Shown here: piece after piece, positions 1 through 32,458 of the stretch | Layout: every line of letters begins with the position of its first letter | Numbering within the stretch: the first letter of the stretch is position 1 | Source: Physella acuta | Taxonomy: Eukaryota > Mollusca > Gastropoda > Physidae | Direction of reading: 5' to 3' | Assembly (NCBI RefSeq): GCF_028476545.1 | Contig: NW_026731827.1 | Location: 812,001-876,000 of the forward strand | Length of the DNA: 64,000 nucleotides | Notes under the pieces: generated by a model | What the model was told of the DNA's origin: nothing | Database searches by the model: none | The model's input: the letters and a program-made list of their open reading frames with translations, nothing else | Position numbers and translations under genes: made by a program

Positions 1-1704
1 CATTCCCATTCCTTTAATCAAGGCGTAAAGTTCAATTTGAATGCACAATGAAAATTTCAATCTAAAAGTGTGAGCCAGTTTTTAAATTTCCCGGGCCCCT
101 TGAACACAACCACTCCACACCTGCCTACATGTAATTTGTGAAACATTTAACTTCAGTTGAACTTGAGCTTTTTACCAAAATCTTACTGTGATTACTGATT
201 TACTTTGTTAATTTCTTTAACATCGTCATCTTGCACTGAAAGACAAGAGTATTTTGTTTCTCAATGATAAATTATTGTTTCCCCTTTTTCACAACCGGAA
301 TGTGAAGGTGTGGACGAGGGATAGAAATTGAGTATCTTTAATCAAAATAAATGAGGGACGTTTATGTTCACATTCTTCCTGCTAATGGAGAGGTCGTAGA
401 AACAGGCGAAATCTGCCACAAGTTTAAAAGTATACTCTTCTTTAAATTTTAACACAACACATAGGGCCTACTTTCCTTTTTTCTAATCGTCTATAATATT
501 TATCTCTTATAGATTCAAGACAGCTAGAACCGAAATTAGTCAGAAAAAAATAGGCAAAATAATTGTGATAATCTTTTATAAACATGTGTTCATCACTATG
601 AGTGTTGACTCGGTAGCAAATGCATCAAGGTAAAGACAATCTATAAACAATAAGTGTAGAAATATCTTGTGATGTAATTATCTGTAAGTCAAGTTTACCT
701 AAATATTTATAGAAATTGAATTATTTCTAGCATTACATTTTTGTTTAAATAACACTTTTATTATCGCTTATAGAACCCATTTATAGCACACAGATGAGTT
801 CCAATGCCGAGATTAAGAGCACTGTGTAAGCAGTTTATCATGTTTTTGAAAATAAAAGTATGTAATTGAAAAGTAACATTTTGCTTTATAAAACACTTAA
901 CTAAAAAGTAGAAAATGCAGCTCCATCATAGATAGTAAGAATTTAGCCGAGCCGCTGGTATTTTTTAGTTTTGTTTTTAAATGTTACCAACCGGGTACTA
1001 CTACCTTGATCTGAATTTATTGCGATAGTTTACTAGAATCAAAATATTGTCACATCGTAACTCATTTCTAATAAAGAATCATTTTATTTCTTTATAGTTT
1101 ACTGGCTTATTATAATATTTATTATGTATACTGTATGTATCCTACGAGGTAATAATGAAAAAGAGATATTTGCTGTCGTTTACTAACTTTATTTTTTACA
1201 ATTGTTTTTTCAATCTTCTTTCGTTTTCAAACACCACTATTTTTTATTTTCTTTAAGTTATATTTTAAAAACTGAATAATCATTTTCAATATTATAATTG
1301 TTAGGATGATCGTTGTGTATGTTTTAGTAAAATTAATTAAATTATATTTAACATTATAAATTATAAATCATGTGTTAACATTTAATACCATTAATACGGG
1401 TATTAATTAATTTTCGTTTTTCTTACCAAAGTAAATTAAGGGTTTAATGTTAATTTTCAATTAGATCGATTCTTATAATAAAACTATAAAAATATTATAA
1501 TATATATCACACTTTCTTTTAATGTTTATTACAAATTTTGAAATTGAAATAAACATATGTTATTAAAAATGTATTTATTGACTTTGTTTTTACAAAACTT
1601 TGTTACTTTTACATGGTATTAATAAAAACCTCGACTTGTTTTATCGCTGATTTGGCTACTACAAGTTAGAAAATATGCGAGGAATTCAGCCAGTCAATTG
1701 TATT
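1..1704. other. Unit 0 flank, no gene seen
   Basis: AT-rich, non-coding. It aligns by eye with 29474-31224 at high identity, which shows it is the region that follows a receptor gene in unit 1. I see no exon, RNA gene or promoter in it. Confidence 0.7.
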
Positions 1705-1712
1705 GCTATAAA

Positions 1713-1912
1713 GGTTCCTTGACAAATGATCTCAGGACAAAATATCTAAGACAAAATATCTCATTTGTCCTGATATATTTTGTCCTGATATCTTTTGTCC
1801 TTGATATCATTTGTCTTGAGATCATTTGTCCTGAGATCAATTGTCCATGAGGTATTTTGTCTGAGATATTTTGTCTGAGATCATTTGTCCTGAGATCATT
1901 TGTCCTGTCACC
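1713..1912. mobile_element. 200-bp MITE, Merlin-like, built of GACAAATGATCTCAGG units
   Basis: It is flanked by the 8-bp duplication GCTATAAA (1705-1712 and 1913-1920), and the unit 1 copy at 31216-31224 has a single GCTATAAA and no insert, so the borders are proven by an empty site. Ends are inverted: GGTTCCTTGACAAATGATC at the left and the reverse complement of GATCATTTGTCCTGTCACC at the right. The body is short direct and inverted copies of the same word. The 8-bp target and GG terminus suggest Merlin, but hAT is not excluded. Confidence 0.75.
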
Positions 1913-1920
1913 GCTATAAA

Positions 1921-2927
1921 TGTCACAAATACGGAATATCCTGCTGTTTAAAGGCAGAGACATATTATGGGGTGTTGCAACAGCAGAGAAGAAGGAAATA
2001 GAAAATAATGTACTTGAAAGTGTCATGGATGCATTAATCTATTTAGGAAAACTGTGATTGGAGTTTTGGGGCCATCGTAAATCACAAGGCTATTTTCTAA
2101 ATCGTCATTTAGTGTTAAGAATAATGTGGAAAGTTCCTGAACCAAGTGCCTCAGACCACCGTAGAATGGCGGGAGGAAAAACTGCTTATGGAACGTACAA
2201 TCGAACAATTTTTTAAAAAGTAAACTAAAATGTTATTATGGTAAACCTAAATCTATGCATTTTTAACAACAATGCTATACTCAAATTATCTTTGTTCTGC
2301 ATGCTGTTTCGTAAAACAATACTAAAGAAGAAAAATCCGGCAAGGAGAAAAAAAATGGCAAACATAAACGACCTGGTGCTTATATTTAGCTTGCCGACTT
2401 TGGGGCTAACAGGAAAATACGCAACGAATAATTGCGCTTATAAAAGCTATCGTAACTTTTTTTTTTAAATAACAGAGCTTTACCAGATACACTATGTATA
2501 CAAGTATAAAAAAACAAAGTAAATTTAAAGTTTTAATTTGAATTTTAAAAGTAATGATTAGAAAAATTAGAAAAAGTTATAGGGCAGCAAAATAAGCCCG
2601 TTTTCACATGTTGAAAAATTTATAAATAAAATGTATACAGTACCTGCAGATTTTTCTTTTGAAGAATCTCTCCCTTTGCTAAATGAATAGATAAAAGCGC
2701 AAAAATAAGCAAATCAATCATTTAGAATAAATCTTACTAACATAATCCAGCTAACATTTGAACTTAAGTAGAATTATTAAATAAACTATGTGTATTTACA
2801 AAAATAAATAATAAACTTGTTTTTCCTAATTTTGTTCTAAGATGCAAATTTGTACCTATTACAATGTAGCCTATAGTTTAACAAATACAGATTGCAACCT
2901 ATATTTCCATCAATGACAAAAATACAG
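1921..2927. other. Unit 0 spacer, no intact gene
   Basis: Matches 31225-33526 apart from two insertions present only there. Short open frames (for example 2238-2468) are interrupted or not conserved. I see nothing functional. Confidence 0.6.
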
Positions 2928-3071
2928 GCGGTGGCTGCGGTACAACACTTAGCGCTACTCACCTGAATATTCTGGATGCTGTTAACGCGTTCTATATGTA
3001 TCGAGCATTGGCTCAAGTCTTCAATACAGAAATTCAATGTTTTTACCTCAAGAGCTCACTCGTGGGATGGG
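2928..3071 (+). pseudogene. Relic receptor TM3 exon, unit 0
   Basis: Similar to the TM3 exon of gene A: AG before 2928, FWM in the helix, and LVGWG just before the GTAACT donor. The exon is 144 nt against 145 in gene A, a one-base loss, and it carries an in-frame TGA before IFWM. The unit 1 copy at 33527 shares both faults, so the exon was already dead before the units separated. Confidence 0.8.
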
Positions 3072-3217
3072 GTAACTTCATTTTCTCTACACAACCAGCT
3101 AACCCGTGTATTTTAAACATTTGACAACATGTTAACCTACTGTTTAAACAAATTGTAAATCATGGATTGACATATTTCTTCTAGACTTTTAAACAATTTT
3201 CCTATGTGTGAATCCAG

Positions 3218-3293
3218 GTCTTCCTCTGATTATAGTTACAGCTACATTTGTCATCAACGACACGGAAAACTATGGGTTCATCTATAACAATAT
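3218..3293 (+). pseudogene. Relic receptor TM4 exon, unit 0
   Basis: Exactly 76 nt, like the TM4 exon of gene A, phase 1 to 2, encoding GLPLIIVTATFVINDTENYG with a GTAAAA donor. It is open here; the unit 1 copy has TAA in place of the TAT tyrosine codon. No TM5-7 exons follow in unit 0. Confidence 0.75.
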
Positions 3294-3724
3294 GTAAAAA
3301 TTCAATGTTCTGTAACATCTGAGTCCGTAGATAATTGCGTGAAGGAATACTATGTTGCAGTGCGATTACTTTTTGCCGACTGAATGGGTCCCCGCATATC
3401 TCCAACCAACAAGGCCATTGTTGTCTAGGGGTATCTAGAAGTGTTGCCTGATTCAGTCAAATATTACAAAACGGACAGAAGAATTGTTTAGCCGCTATTG
3501 TTTATTGGTTAATAAAACAGCCGTTCTGCCGATCGAGGCTATGAACTTGAGATTCTAAAAAGAGAGATAATCTCTGATTGGCCTGTATCTATAAATTATT
3601 CCCCACGTGCTATCGACCCTGCCCACTCGTGTCAAAATTGTCTTTCTCTTTGAATTGGTCATCTATTATCCGCCTCATGCGGTAGAAAATAGCAAAAAAA
3701 GTCTAGTTCCTTTTTCGAAACTCT
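3294..3724. other. End of unit 0 homology, then unrelated spacer
   Basis: Homology with unit 1 continues to about 3535 (matching about 34130) and then stops abruptly. From there to about 5985 unit 0 has different DNA, in the place where unit 1 has the relic TM5-TM7 exons and the RING exon. Confidence 0.6.
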
Positions 3725-3862
3725 TGGCCAAAGGGGCAAAAGAATTAGAGTTCGTTTGTTTCTGTGACCTTGGCATATGAAAAGATAGTGGCGTCAGCAC
3801 TATGCCCAGCCGGCTTTACTTTCCCTAACGAGGGTTAGGAACCCATCAGAGCTGGGTGGGTA
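3725..3862 (-). mobile_element. SINE-1 fragment
   Basis: Shares the words GTGACCTTGGCATATGAA, GTCAGCACTATGCCCAGCC and CCATCAGAGCTGGGTGG with the fuller copies at 8118 and 23000. The tRNA-like head is missing. Orientation is taken from the full copies, whose promoter reads on the minus strand. Confidence 0.7.
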
Positions 3863-3864
3863 CA

Positions 3865-4108
3865 CATACAAAACTTTCATGCTTTATATTCTTTTGACCG
3901 GCTAAATACTAGAGGGTAGTCAGTATTACAGCAAAAATATATAATAAAGTAGTTCTAAATCTAAAAATAAAATTCAAAACAGACTAATGCACTCACACAC
4001 ATGACATGTACTTTGTTTAAATTGAAAAAAAAAACATTTTTTTTTCAAAACCCGATTTTTAATTATTTTTTTTTGCGGGTTGCCCTTTTTTTCTAGTTCC
4101 GCCACTGC
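3865..4108. mobile_element. hAT MITE fragment ending TTCCGCCACTG
   Basis: Matches 6265-6546 and 40319-40672: shared words are CTTTCATG, TTCTTTTGACCG, AAACAGACTAATG and the right end CTAGTTCCGCCACTG. CAGTGGCGGAAC read from the right is a common hAT terminus. The left end is lost here. Confidence 0.6.
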
Positions 4109-4332
4109 CAATAACCCTAACCTCAATCCTGAAACCAACTCTTACTGTATGTAGTACTTTACCAGTACTTATTGTCTGTATCTACATTCACTTCTAAAAT
4201 TAGACAATTAAATAAGACGTTTAATTTGTATGTCTTTATTATCAATGACATCATTATTATTGTGTATCGTATCCGGCATTCGTTTTTTACTTCTATTTTT
4301 TATTCAACCATCAATGACAAAACTCTATTTTT

Positions 4333-5022
4333 ACTTTCTCGTATATACGTAGTATAGAGAAAGTATTGTAATCGTGCAAAAAAAAAAATCGAGATTTTTA
4401 CAAATCTCGACGTTTTACACCTCACTGATACGGAAAAACATAATTTTGCAATCTTGTCCGTATGTCTGTGTGTCTGTGTGTCTGTCCGTGTGTGTGTCTG
4501 TCCGTGTGTAAACACGATAACTTGAGTACCGTTACAGCTAGGTTGATGAAATTTCATATATAAGTATTTTATCAAAATCGTAGATCCGTATCAACTTTTG
4601 AGCGATTTCCGATAACCGGAAGTGGTACTTTTCCTACTTTGAATTTTTTAAAAGCCTATAACTTGAGTACTATTTCAGATAGATAAATGAAATTTCACAT
4701 GTAAGTAAAAGATCTAATTCTCTACCTTCTGTTAAATTTTGAGTAATTTCCGTTGACTGGAAGTAGTAATTTACGCTACTTCCGATTTCTCAAAAAACTA
4801 ATGTAAATTTTAAAAGTACTAATAATATTGCGCACTATTATGCGCTTTTTTTATTTGCGTTCACTTGGTGTGCAATTAATTTGTCTACGAGATTTTATTC
4901 TATTTTTAAAACTTTAAGTATTTAAAATGGATTAAAAATCATGTCTATAGCCCGAGTTTCCATCCCCTGTTATTTTATATAAGAATATTCGAGAAAGTTT
5001 AGGGGAGATCACTCCCGGTTTA
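4333..5022 (+). mobile_element. 0.7-kb hairpin-ended repeat (ACTTTCTCG family)
   Basis: Starts with a hairpin (ACTTTCTCGTATATACG followed by its inverse TATAGAGAAAGT), holds a GT/CTGT microsatellite, and ends CGAGAAAGTTTAGGGG then CCGGTTTA. Other copies lie at 16274, 16449, 32459 and 51087. It has no open frame of note, so it is non-autonomous. I cannot assign it to a known superfamily. Confidence 0.75.
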
Positions 5023-5411
5023 TTTTCATAGAGGCTAAATGTAAACACTGCCACAATACTTTATCTAGTAACCTTGATCTAAACGTAGTAAATGCACATT
5101 GATACTAAATATAGTCGTAGTCCCCTGAAGAACGACTACCGCCCCCTAGAACGAAATAGAATGTATATAGAAAATAACTGACTCATTGCAACATTTCTCA
5201 TTCATGTATTATTTTCTTATTTTATCTAATTTTGTATTCCACATTTTTAGTGATATGCTTCTGCTATGTCTTTACTACGCAATTTCTTTTTAATTGCTTT
5301 TATTACGTTGTTGTTTTGTTTGTTTATTTTAACACGGCCACTGTGAAAATAGGCTTCAGTGTTTACTATTGTTACCGTTATTGAATAAATAAATAAATAA
5401 ATAAATAAATG
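5023..5411 (+). mobile_element. Possible LINE 3' tail
   Basis: The stretch CACGGCCACTGTGAAAATAG, then a run of AAATAAAT units ending near 5410, resembles the 3' end of non-LTR elements that finish in short tandem repeats. No coding part is attached. Weak call. Confidence 0.35.
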
Positions 5412-5572
5412 TCCCAATATTTATTCGTTGATCCTTTTGTGTTTAAGGGGCCATTTAGGGGCCCACAGCCGGACCTTAATAAAAAAAATTATAGTTTTAA
5501 AAAATTACTTTTCTTGCATTTTTGACTTTATGATTGTTTTGTAAAAAGATTACTGTAGCAATAGAATAGCAA

Positions 5573-6705
5573 CTAGTATGGTCTCTTCTCTTGAATCTTT
5601 CACCTTATTTCATGCCTTATTTTGATGGTTGTCAAGATAGGAGATATGCAGTAACACATGCGGTTGGATCATCTTTATTCCATAGACACCACCACTGTGA
5701 AAGCCGAGCCCTCTTTCTCCTACAATCAAACTTATCAAAGATAAGCAAACGATCAAACCACTTTCATGAGTTATTTCCCTAAATTTTTAATAGATTTGTA
5801 CTAAACAAATTAAAAAGCAATTCCTTCTCTTAATTATTTTTTTAAAAGCACTTACTAAAGAATGACATTGTATAAAAAAGGAAATGTATTTAAAATTAAT
5901 TATATATATATACAAAAAACATAAAAATAAACATAACACGAAACACCATCTATTATATAATTATCTTCTTGGAAACCAAGCTGTAAGCGCGCCTAGCAGC
6001 TTCCCCCCCTCTTCCTCTCTAGGCATATCGCTACCACCCCACCCCCACCCCCACATGGTCTGGTAAGCTGTGGTTCACGCTAAATGTTTACAATTGTAGA
6101 GCCGGGTTTAGTGACGGCTATTAGTGGCATATAACTTAGGTTGAAACGATTTTAAACTTAGGGGAAATAACTAAGATGAGGCTGCTTTCACGGGGGGGGG
6201 GGGGGAGGGGGGGGGAGGGGTTGGGGTGAAAGGAGGGTTTTAGTGTTTTAAAGCAAATATTTTCAGGGGTCGGCTCGTTACTTATACAAAGCTTTCATGT
6301 TTTATATTCTTTTGACCGACTAGATGTTAAGAGGTCTTAAAGCAAAGATAAAATAAAACTGCTTTTCATAAAACAGACTAATGGACTTACACACATTACA
6401 TTACATGATGTTTTAATTTGTTTTAATAAAAAAAAAATATATTTTTCAAAACCCGAACAGGCCAGCAATGAGTATATTATGTTCGTATTTTGTGTTTGTA
6501 CAAAAAAAATTTTGCAGGGTGGCCCTTTTATTCTAGTTCCGCCACTGGTTTAAGACACTCTCATAATCTTAAGTCGCCTGGACCCAATTGTTAACCTTTT
6601 AAGAATAGCAACTAGCATCGTCTCTTCTCTTGAACCTTTCACCTTATTTCATGCCTTATTTTGATGGTTGTCAAGATAGGAGGTATGCAGTAACACATTT
6701 TTTGC
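5573..6705. repeat. 95-bp direct repeat 1.03 kb apart
   Basis: 5573-5665 and 6600-6700 are nearly identical (shared words CTTGAA, TCACCTTATTTCATGCC, GGTTGTCAAGATAGGAG). Unit 2 has the block once (40735-40820). The left copy therefore looks like a unit 0 rearrangement scar. Between them lie C- and G-runs and the MITE at 6265. Confidence 0.7.
6265..6546. mobile_element. hAT MITE, internally deleted
   Basis: Same family as 3865 and 40319. Against 40319 it lacks about 75 bp just inside the left end, where TTTTCAG joins GGGTCGGCTCG directly. The right end is CTAGTTCCGCCACTG. Confidence 0.65.
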
Positions 6706-6722
6706 GATCTTTGTATTTTGTA

Positions 6723-6866
6723 TGCTTGTCGGTCTTATGCTTTGTCAGACTTATGGTTTGTCGGCCTTATGGTCTGTCGGCCGTTTGGCTGTCTGCCTTT
6801 TGTCCATGTCGGCTTTTTGTCTTGTCGGCCTTTTGGATGTCGGTCTTTTGTCCTACACCCATTTGA
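6723..6866. repeat. Minisatellite of TTGTCGGCCTTATGG type
   Basis: Irregular units of about 15-20 bp repeat the word TGTCGGCC. Open frames here translate to low-complexity Cys/Leu/Phe strings and are not genes. The unit 2 counterpart is 40848-40995. Confidence 0.75.
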
Positions 6867-7151
6867 ATGCTGTTTTGTTAAAAACAAAAATAAAATAAAC
6901 GAAAAGTGAAAAAAATTGGCCAACCATCAAACCGTTAAAATGACATAAGACACACATCAACAGTTTCCGATCAACAATGGAGTCCTGGAACAGAGTACAC
7001 ACTTTTTAAATGACTGCTTACGGCGGCTTTAAATGAAATACAAATTGGTTTGACCTAATACATCACAAATCAGTCTCCCTAGGGGACAGAGCAGGGTTAA
7101 ATCCCAGGGAATCGGACAAATAGAGAAAGTAAAGACGGGTAGAACAAAAGG

Positions 7152-7340
7152 CAGTGGTTCTTAGCCTGGGTTCGATCGAACCTCAGTGGTTCGGTTATTG
7201 AGTCGCAGGGGTTCGGCGGATGTCAAGACATACACCCTACTCATATGATTCACAATCGGATTTTGTCATTACCGGCGATCGAACTAAAGGTTCGTCAAAT
7301 GCGCATATGAAACGGGTGGGGTTCGGTTAAAAAAAATCGG
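7152..7340. mobile_element. hAT end fragment (CAGTGGTTCTTAGCC)
   Basis: Begins CAGTGGTTCTTAGCCTGGGT and repeats the word GGTTCG, as in Charlie/ZBED-type hAT termini. No matching right end is seen nearby. Its counterpart is at 41276 in unit 2, so it predates the duplication. Confidence 0.5.
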
Positions 7341-7377
7341 AAACAAGTATTACAACGAAAGGTATATCATTGATTCC

Positions 7378-7550
7378 ATACAGGCAAAGAAAAAGAGGGA
7401 GATCCAAAAATTCCTGGCATGGACAAATTGAAAAGTATAAATAAAATAGTAGAACGATTTTGTAAAAAATGGAAGCAAACACCCGAAGACAGAAAATCAA
7501 AGAAGGATTTTGAAAAGTCTAAGCACCACTGCGAGCTACTGATGTGTAAT
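7378..7550 (+). mobile_element. Possible remnant of a LINE C-terminus
   Basis: One frame reads RQRKRGRSKNSWHGQIEKYK before stops. KRGRPK-x-W-x3-IE is the usual tail of a common non-LTR ORF2 protein. It is short and broken, and the unit 2 counterpart is 41508-41685. Confidence 0.35.
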
Positions 7551-7559
7551 TTTTTACGT

Positions 7560-8117
7560 TAGCACGTATTTTACTAAAAAAACACTGTTTAGCACTATTT
7601 TAATAATGAACGGAAGTTGACTTTACAAAAACACAAACTCAGATTGCTATGTTGTACTTCCTCATTTGAGGCCCACTTGATTACATGCATGACTTTGACT
7701 CTTGATTAAAAAAACGTCATTTGGATTCTGTTTGGTTGACCACAAGCATTAAGTTTAAAGCTTTTTAGCCACCATTCACTGGTGTTGTGAGGTCCAATAA
7801 ATTGTTTGTATTAGTGTTATTTTGTCAGACTCGATTTAACCAAGTATTTTGGTAATTGATAGGTTAAAACTTGAAACGTATTTAATGAAGTAGTTTAATA
7901 CAATTTTCAAAATTTAATTTGAACACAAGTAGTTAGGTTATGATCTGGATATAATGTATAGTTTTGAACACGGTTCGATGTTGGAGTAAGTCTTATGGTG
8001 GCAGTGTTAGTTACATTTTATACTGAAACAGACACAAAAACAATTCGAATCGAGATATTTATATCTTCTATTTTATATCCTAACATCACAGCCATTGTTA
8101 CTATTAAGCTAAGGTAA
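7560..8117. other. Non-coding spacer upstream of gene A
   Basis: AT-rich, nearly colinear with 41700-42263 in unit 2. No exon or clear promoter motif is recognised, although the gene A promoter should lie between here and 8526. Confidence 0.5.
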
Positions 8118-8357
8118 GTAAAGAGTTCCCTTTCAAACCTGACGGTCTATAGGGCGAGTGAAGTAGAGTTCACTTCTTTCTGTGACCTCGGCATATGAAG
8201 AGATAGTGTGGTCAGCAATATGCCCAGCCACCTTTACTCTCCCTAACATGAGTTAGGTACCCATCAGAGTTGGGTGGACCCAGGGACGGTCTATTGACTT
8301 GAACCCGGATTCGAACTCGAGACTTACGTGTTAGCAATTAGGCTAACGACCGAAATA
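8118..8357 (-). mobile_element. SINE-1, upstream of gene A
   Basis: Carries the SINE body and a B-box-like GATTCGAACTCGAGAC region read on the minus strand. The head is worn. The same insertion sits at 42264-42500 before gene B, so it predates the duplication. Confidence 0.7.
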
Positions 8358-8526
8358 AAACAAAATCTCAAACAGACTTTCCAGCGATTTTCATTAAATA
8401 ATAAAATTCATCGGCATGATGAAATCCCCCCCCCCTAGTAACACACCTAGTCTCGTTGTTTCGATTGAGATTACAGTCAGTGTGAGATACTAGGTTAGGA
8501 TTAGATAAGATTCAGAGCCCAGATAC

Positions 8527-29377
<20,851 letters not shown>

Positions 29378-29473
29378 CCCACAGGTCTTCTGGGGAATAT
29401 CCCGGTGGGCCCCCGGAAACTATAAGTCCTAAAAGTGTTTTGATTTTTAAAAACAATTTGTTGGTATTTCTCC

Positions 29474-31224
29474 ATTTTACTATTCCAATTCCTTTAGCTC
29501 AAGGCGTAAAATTCAATTTGAATGCACAATGAAAATTTCAATCTAAAATTGTGAGCCAGTTTTTAAATTTCCCGGGCCCCTTGAACACAACCACTCCACA
29601 CCTGCCTACATGTAATTTGTGAAACATTTAACTTCAGTTGAACTTGAGCTTTTTACCAAAATCTTATTGTGATTACTGATTTACTTTGTTAATTTCTTTA
29701 ACATCGTCATCTTGCACTGAAAGACAAGAGCATTTTGTTTCTCAATGATAAATTATTGTTTCCCCTTTTTCACAACCGGAATGTGAAGGTAAGGACGAGC
29801 GATAGAAATTGAGTATCTTTAATCAAAATAAATGAGGGACAGTTGAACTCGTTTGTGTCCACATTCTTCCTGCTAATGGAGAGGTCGTAGAAACAGGCGA
29901 ACTCTACTTTATCTGCCACAAGATTAAAAGTATACTCTTCTTTAAATTTTAACACAACACATAGGGCCTACTTTCCTATTTTCTAATCGTCTATAATATT
30001 TATCTCTTATAGATTCAAGACAGCTAGAACCGAAAGTAGTCAGAAAAAATTAAGCAAAATAATAATTTGTGATAATCTTTTATAAACATGTGTTCATCCC
30101 TGTGAGTGTTGACTCGGTAGCAAATGCATCAAGGTAAAGACAATCTATAAACAATAAGTGTAGAAATATCTTGTGATGTAATTATCTGTAAGTCAAGTTT
30201 ACCTAAATATTTATAGAAATTGAATTATTTCTAGCATTACATTTTTGTTTGAATAACACTTTTATTATCGCTTATAGAACCCATTTATAGCACACAGATG
30301 AGTTCCAAAGCCGAGATTTAAGAGCACTGAGTAAGCAGTTTATCAAGTTTTTGAAAATAAAAGTATGTAATTGAAAAGTAACATTTTAGTTTATAAAACA
30401 CTTCACTGAAAAGTAGTAAATGCACCTCCATCACAGATAATAAGAATTTAGCCGAGCCGCTAGTATTTTTAGTTGTTTTTGTTTTGTTTTTAAATGTTAC
30501 CAACCAGGTACTACTACCTTGATCTGAATTTATTGCGATTGTTTACTAGAATCAAAATATTGTCACATCGTAATTAATTTCTAATAAAGAATCATTTAAT
30601 TTCTTTATAGTTTACTGGCTTATTATAATATTTATTATGTATACTGTATGTATCCTACGAGGTAATAATGAAAAAGAGATATTTGCTGTCGTTTACTTAC
30701 TTTATTTTTTACAATTGTTTTTTCAATCTTTTTTTCGTTTTCAAACACCACAATGTTTTTATTTCCTTTAAGTTATATTTTAAAAACTGAATAATCATTT
30801 TCAATATTATAACTGTTAGGATGATCGTTGTGTCTATTTTAGTAAAATTAATTAAGTTATATTTAACATAATAAATTATAAATCATGTGTTAACATTTAA
30901 TACCAATAATACGGGTATTAATTAATTTTCGTTTTTCTTACCAAAGTAAATTAAGGGTTTAATGTTAATTTTCAATTAGATCTATTCTTGTCATAAAACT
31001 ATAAAAATATTATAATATATATAATATATCACACTTTCTTTTAATTTTTATTACAAATTTTGAAATTGAAATAAACATATGTTATTAAAAATGTATTTAT
31101 TGACTTTGTTTTTACAAAGCTTTGTTACATTTACATAGTATTAAAAAAAACTCGACTTGTTTTATCGCTGATTTGGCTACTACAAGTTAGCAAATATGCG
31201 AGGAATTCTGACAGTCAATCGTAT
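29474..31224. other. Unit 1 flank after gene A
   Basis: Homologous to 1-1712. Non-coding and AT-rich. It holds the empty target site for the MITE at 1713. Confidence 0.7.
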
Positions 31225-31534
31225 TGCTATAAATGTCACAAATACTGAATATCATGCTGTTTAAAGGCAGAGACATATTATGGGGTGTTTCAATAGCAGA
31301 GAAGAAGGAATTAGAAAATAATTTACTTGAAAGTGTCACAGATGCATTAATCTATTTAGGCAAACTGTGATTGGAGTTTTGGGGCCATCGTGAATCACAA
31401 GGCTTATTAGTGGCTATTTTCTAAATCGTCATTTAGTGTTAAGAATAATGTGGAAAGTTCCTGAACCAAGTGCCTCAGACCACCGTAGAATGGCTGGAGG
31501 AAAAACTGCTTATGGAGCGTACAATCGAACTTTT

Positions 31535-32178
31535 TTAGCGCAATTTCCATTCTGGAGAATTGCGTTTATTAACTCGTCTTTTCTGGGAATGTATGAATGG
31601 ATGGATGGATGGATGGATGGATGTGTGTCCGCAGCTTTAAGTCGTATCTCCTCCTCAACGGAGCAATATCGATGACTAGTTCCAAAAGTAATTATGTTAA
31701 GCAAGTTACGAGGATGAACATAGGCCATAAAAATTCCGGGTTTCTTTCATGGATTTCCCGGAAAAGCCAAAAAACCTCGAAAAAAAGCAGTTTTTGGCCC
31801 ATATCTCGGCAACCAGACCACTTAGCGACTTGAAACATTTACCAATCGATTCCTGCCATAACTTAGAACAATATTGCCGAAGAAAGTTTTTAAAAATATC
31901 CTTTCGTTCGGTCACCATTTTTTTTTTAATTAATTAAAATTTGGACCGAATTAGTAGGCATTTTTTCCAACCACACCACACGCGTCATCACGTTCATTAG
32001 CTGCGCCATCACGCTCAATGGTGCGTCATCACGTTCAGTAGCTAGGCGCGCAATGGTTTTTAGTCATGTAACTCTATTGTAAATAAAACATGTATTTTAA
32101 CCAATGGTTTTACTAACCCTGCTCTTGATTTACGCTACGACAGAGCTATTTTTAGATAACATAAGGAAATTGCGCTAA
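31535..32178. mobile_element. 644-bp element with TTAGCGCAATTTCC inverted ends
   Basis: Left end TTAGCGCAATTTCC, right end GGAAATTGCGCTAA, exact inverse of each other. Unit 0 lacks it (join near 2208). Inside are a GGAT microsatellite (31597-31620) and no intact gene. The flanks are T- and A-rich, so the target duplication is unclear. Confidence 0.75.
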
Positions 32179-32458
32179 AATTGTCACTAGACTTTTTAAT
32201 TACCTTGTTTTAAAAAGTAAACTAATATGTTATTATGGTAAACCTAAATCTATGCATTTGCAACAACAATGCTATGCTCAAATTATCTTTGCTCTGCATG
32301 CTGTTTCGTAAAAAAAATACTAAAGAAGAAAAATCCGGGAAGTGGAAAAAATAGGCAAACATTCACGACCTGGTGTTCATATTTAGCTTGCCGACTTAGG
32401 GGCCAACAGAAAAATACGCAACGAATAATTGCGCTTTTAAAAGCTGTCATGACTTTTT

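Noticed and set aside
4333-5022. Helitron for the hairpin-ended element
   Set aside because: No TC start or CTRR end, and insertion is into A/T runs without the A-T dinucleotide signature.
5591-5782. Repeated open frame MNLSPYFMPYFDGCQDRRYAV at 5591 and 6630
   Set aside because: It begins at a non-ATG codon and reflects a 95-bp DNA repeat. The unit 2 counterpart has no such frame of interest.
6718-6923. Open frames on both strands rich in Cys/Phe or Lys/Arg
   Set aside because: They cover the TGTCGGCC minisatellite and are shadows of it.
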